Assembly: GCF_037860775.1 (NCBI RefSeq)
Contig: NZ_JBBEWC010000003.1
Coordinates: 490,075 to 554,074, forward strand
DNA from: Emticicia soli
Lineage (GTDB): Bacteria > Bacteroidota > Bacteroidia > Cytophagales > Spirosomataceae
DNA length: 64,000 nucleotides
Reading direction: 5' to 3'
Part shown: positions 63,513 to 64,000 of the stretch, in pieces
Position numbering within the stretch: the stretch's first letter is position 1
Layout: each line of letters begins with the position of its first letter
Position numbers and translations under genes: made by a program
Notes under the pieces: model-generated
Database searches by the model: none
Told to the model about the DNA's origin: nothing
Seen by the model: only the letters and a program-made list of their open reading frames with translations

Positions 63513-64000
63513 GTTAACCTGATAATATGTATAGCGATTTAGTCTTTGCCAGTACAATTAAATGTAGCCCGGCAAGACTGTAATGTTTGAATTTTACGAT
63601 CTGGTAGAAAACAATTATTTAAGCAGAGGATTGAGTCTTCAGAATGAGATTCTATATAATGTTTGTATAAAGTTGTGTTTCTGCTTGCATCTTAATAACG
63701 CAAAAACGAGGCTGTGTGTTTCAAAAAAGTACTTTTGAATATAATTTTGTGGGAGTAGTATGAAATTTTTGTAATATTAAATAGTTGATTTTCAGGGTTT
63801 TAGTTAGGCATATGTGAAGGATAAACGCTTCTCTGAGTATTTAGACGAAAAAATGCCCAACCAGTCAGGTTGGGCAGGTATTTTAAAAATCAGGATTATT
63901 TCACAAGATTTAGAAACTGTTTGAGTTAAATTTTAATTAGGACTTTCGCTTTTGCGAAAGAGTTTAAAAATAGTTAAGTTAGCCTCATGCTAACGAAAAA
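63513..64000. other. Gene-free end of the window
   Basis: No supported gene. It holds the likely upstream promoter region of the fused gene, a terminator pointing left (63854-63876), a CTTTCGC/GCGAAAG hairpin (63943-63960) and GTTAGC/GCTAAC (63978-63994). All six frames are broken by stops in the last 120 bases. Confidence 0.55.
63854..63876 (-). terminator. Minus-strand terminator for a gene beyond the window
   Basis: TGCCCAACC (63854-63862) and GGTTGGGCA (63868-63876) with a 5-nt loop, followed on the minus strand by T6. The transcript it stops comes from the right, outside the window. Confidence 0.72.

Noticed and set aside
63877..64000. 3' end of a minus-strand coding sequence at the right edge
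   Set aside because: Every frame is broken by stops before the terminator; only untranslated sequence can be claimed.
1..64000. tRNA or rRNA genes, CRISPR arrays, replication origin
   Set aside because: No cloverleaf with a GTTCGA-type T arm, no rRNA segments, no spaced repeat array and no DnaA-box cluster were found by reading.

Overview
The window is a stretch of a Bacteroidota chromosome, most like an aerobic member of the Cytophagales (low GC, roughly 40% by eye). Evidence: promoters carry the Bacteroidota -7 box TAnnTTTG, sometimes with a TTTG -33 box; one protein ends in a type A type IX secretion (T9SS) sorting domain; a PorE-like OmpA protein, a lipidated TamL, an OstA/LptA-like protein and a large TonB-receptor-like barrel are present; Shine-Dalgarno sites are mostly absent. 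I see no tRNA or rRNA gene, CRISPR array, prophage or transposase. Genus is not assignable from this alone.

Layout. 1-9.5 kb is an envelope block: 5'-truncated tamB overlapping tamL, then on the minus strand hemL, bamD and rpoZ. 9.6-17 kb holds a MacB/FtsX-type permease, an Lrp regulator divergent from alanine dehydrogenase with phased operator-like palindromes, a viroplasmin-type RNase H, and a Crp regulator between two short-chain dehydrogenases. 17-26 kb is metabolic and exported: a MITE-like palindrome, a PfkB kinase, a GNAT-like protein, a helical secreted protein, a small zinc-ribbon protein, a double NIPSNAP protein, two exported amidohydrolases, a SanA-like protein and ispF.

26.2-32.1 kb is the most unusual region: an ECF sigma factor and its membrane anti-sigma factor diverge, across a repeat-bearing 614-bp gap, from an exported 375-residue protein and an exported, C-terminally anchored TPR-CHAT protease. 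I propose a cell-surface stress or proteolysis circuit. 32-46.6 kb carries an M16 peptidase, a mosaic of palindromes, an A-type Fe-S protein, a GT39 transferase, an M42 peptidase, a lipoprotein esterase, a second ECF sigma/anti-sigma/barrel operon with a relic of a duplicated gene end, an HxlR-crotonase pair with three evenly spaced operators, the PorE-like protein and tilS. 46.7-57 kb has an OstA-like protein, a T9SS cargo, a GT2 transferase, two MFS transporters, DUF4126, a TetR locus, a YdeI-like protein, an MsbA-like ABC exporter and a cold-shock protein. 57-64 kb ends with a TonB-receptor-like barrel, an overlapping RRM/DEAD-box/VF530 operon, and a fused GpgS-like glycosyltransferase-HAD phosphatase that may make glucosyl- or mannosylglycerate in one polypeptide.

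Starts were chosen at ATG codons that begin a recognisable domain or signal peptide; several longer frames begin only at GTG or TTG and were trimmed. Functions are read from motifs and family resemblance only; no database search was possible.
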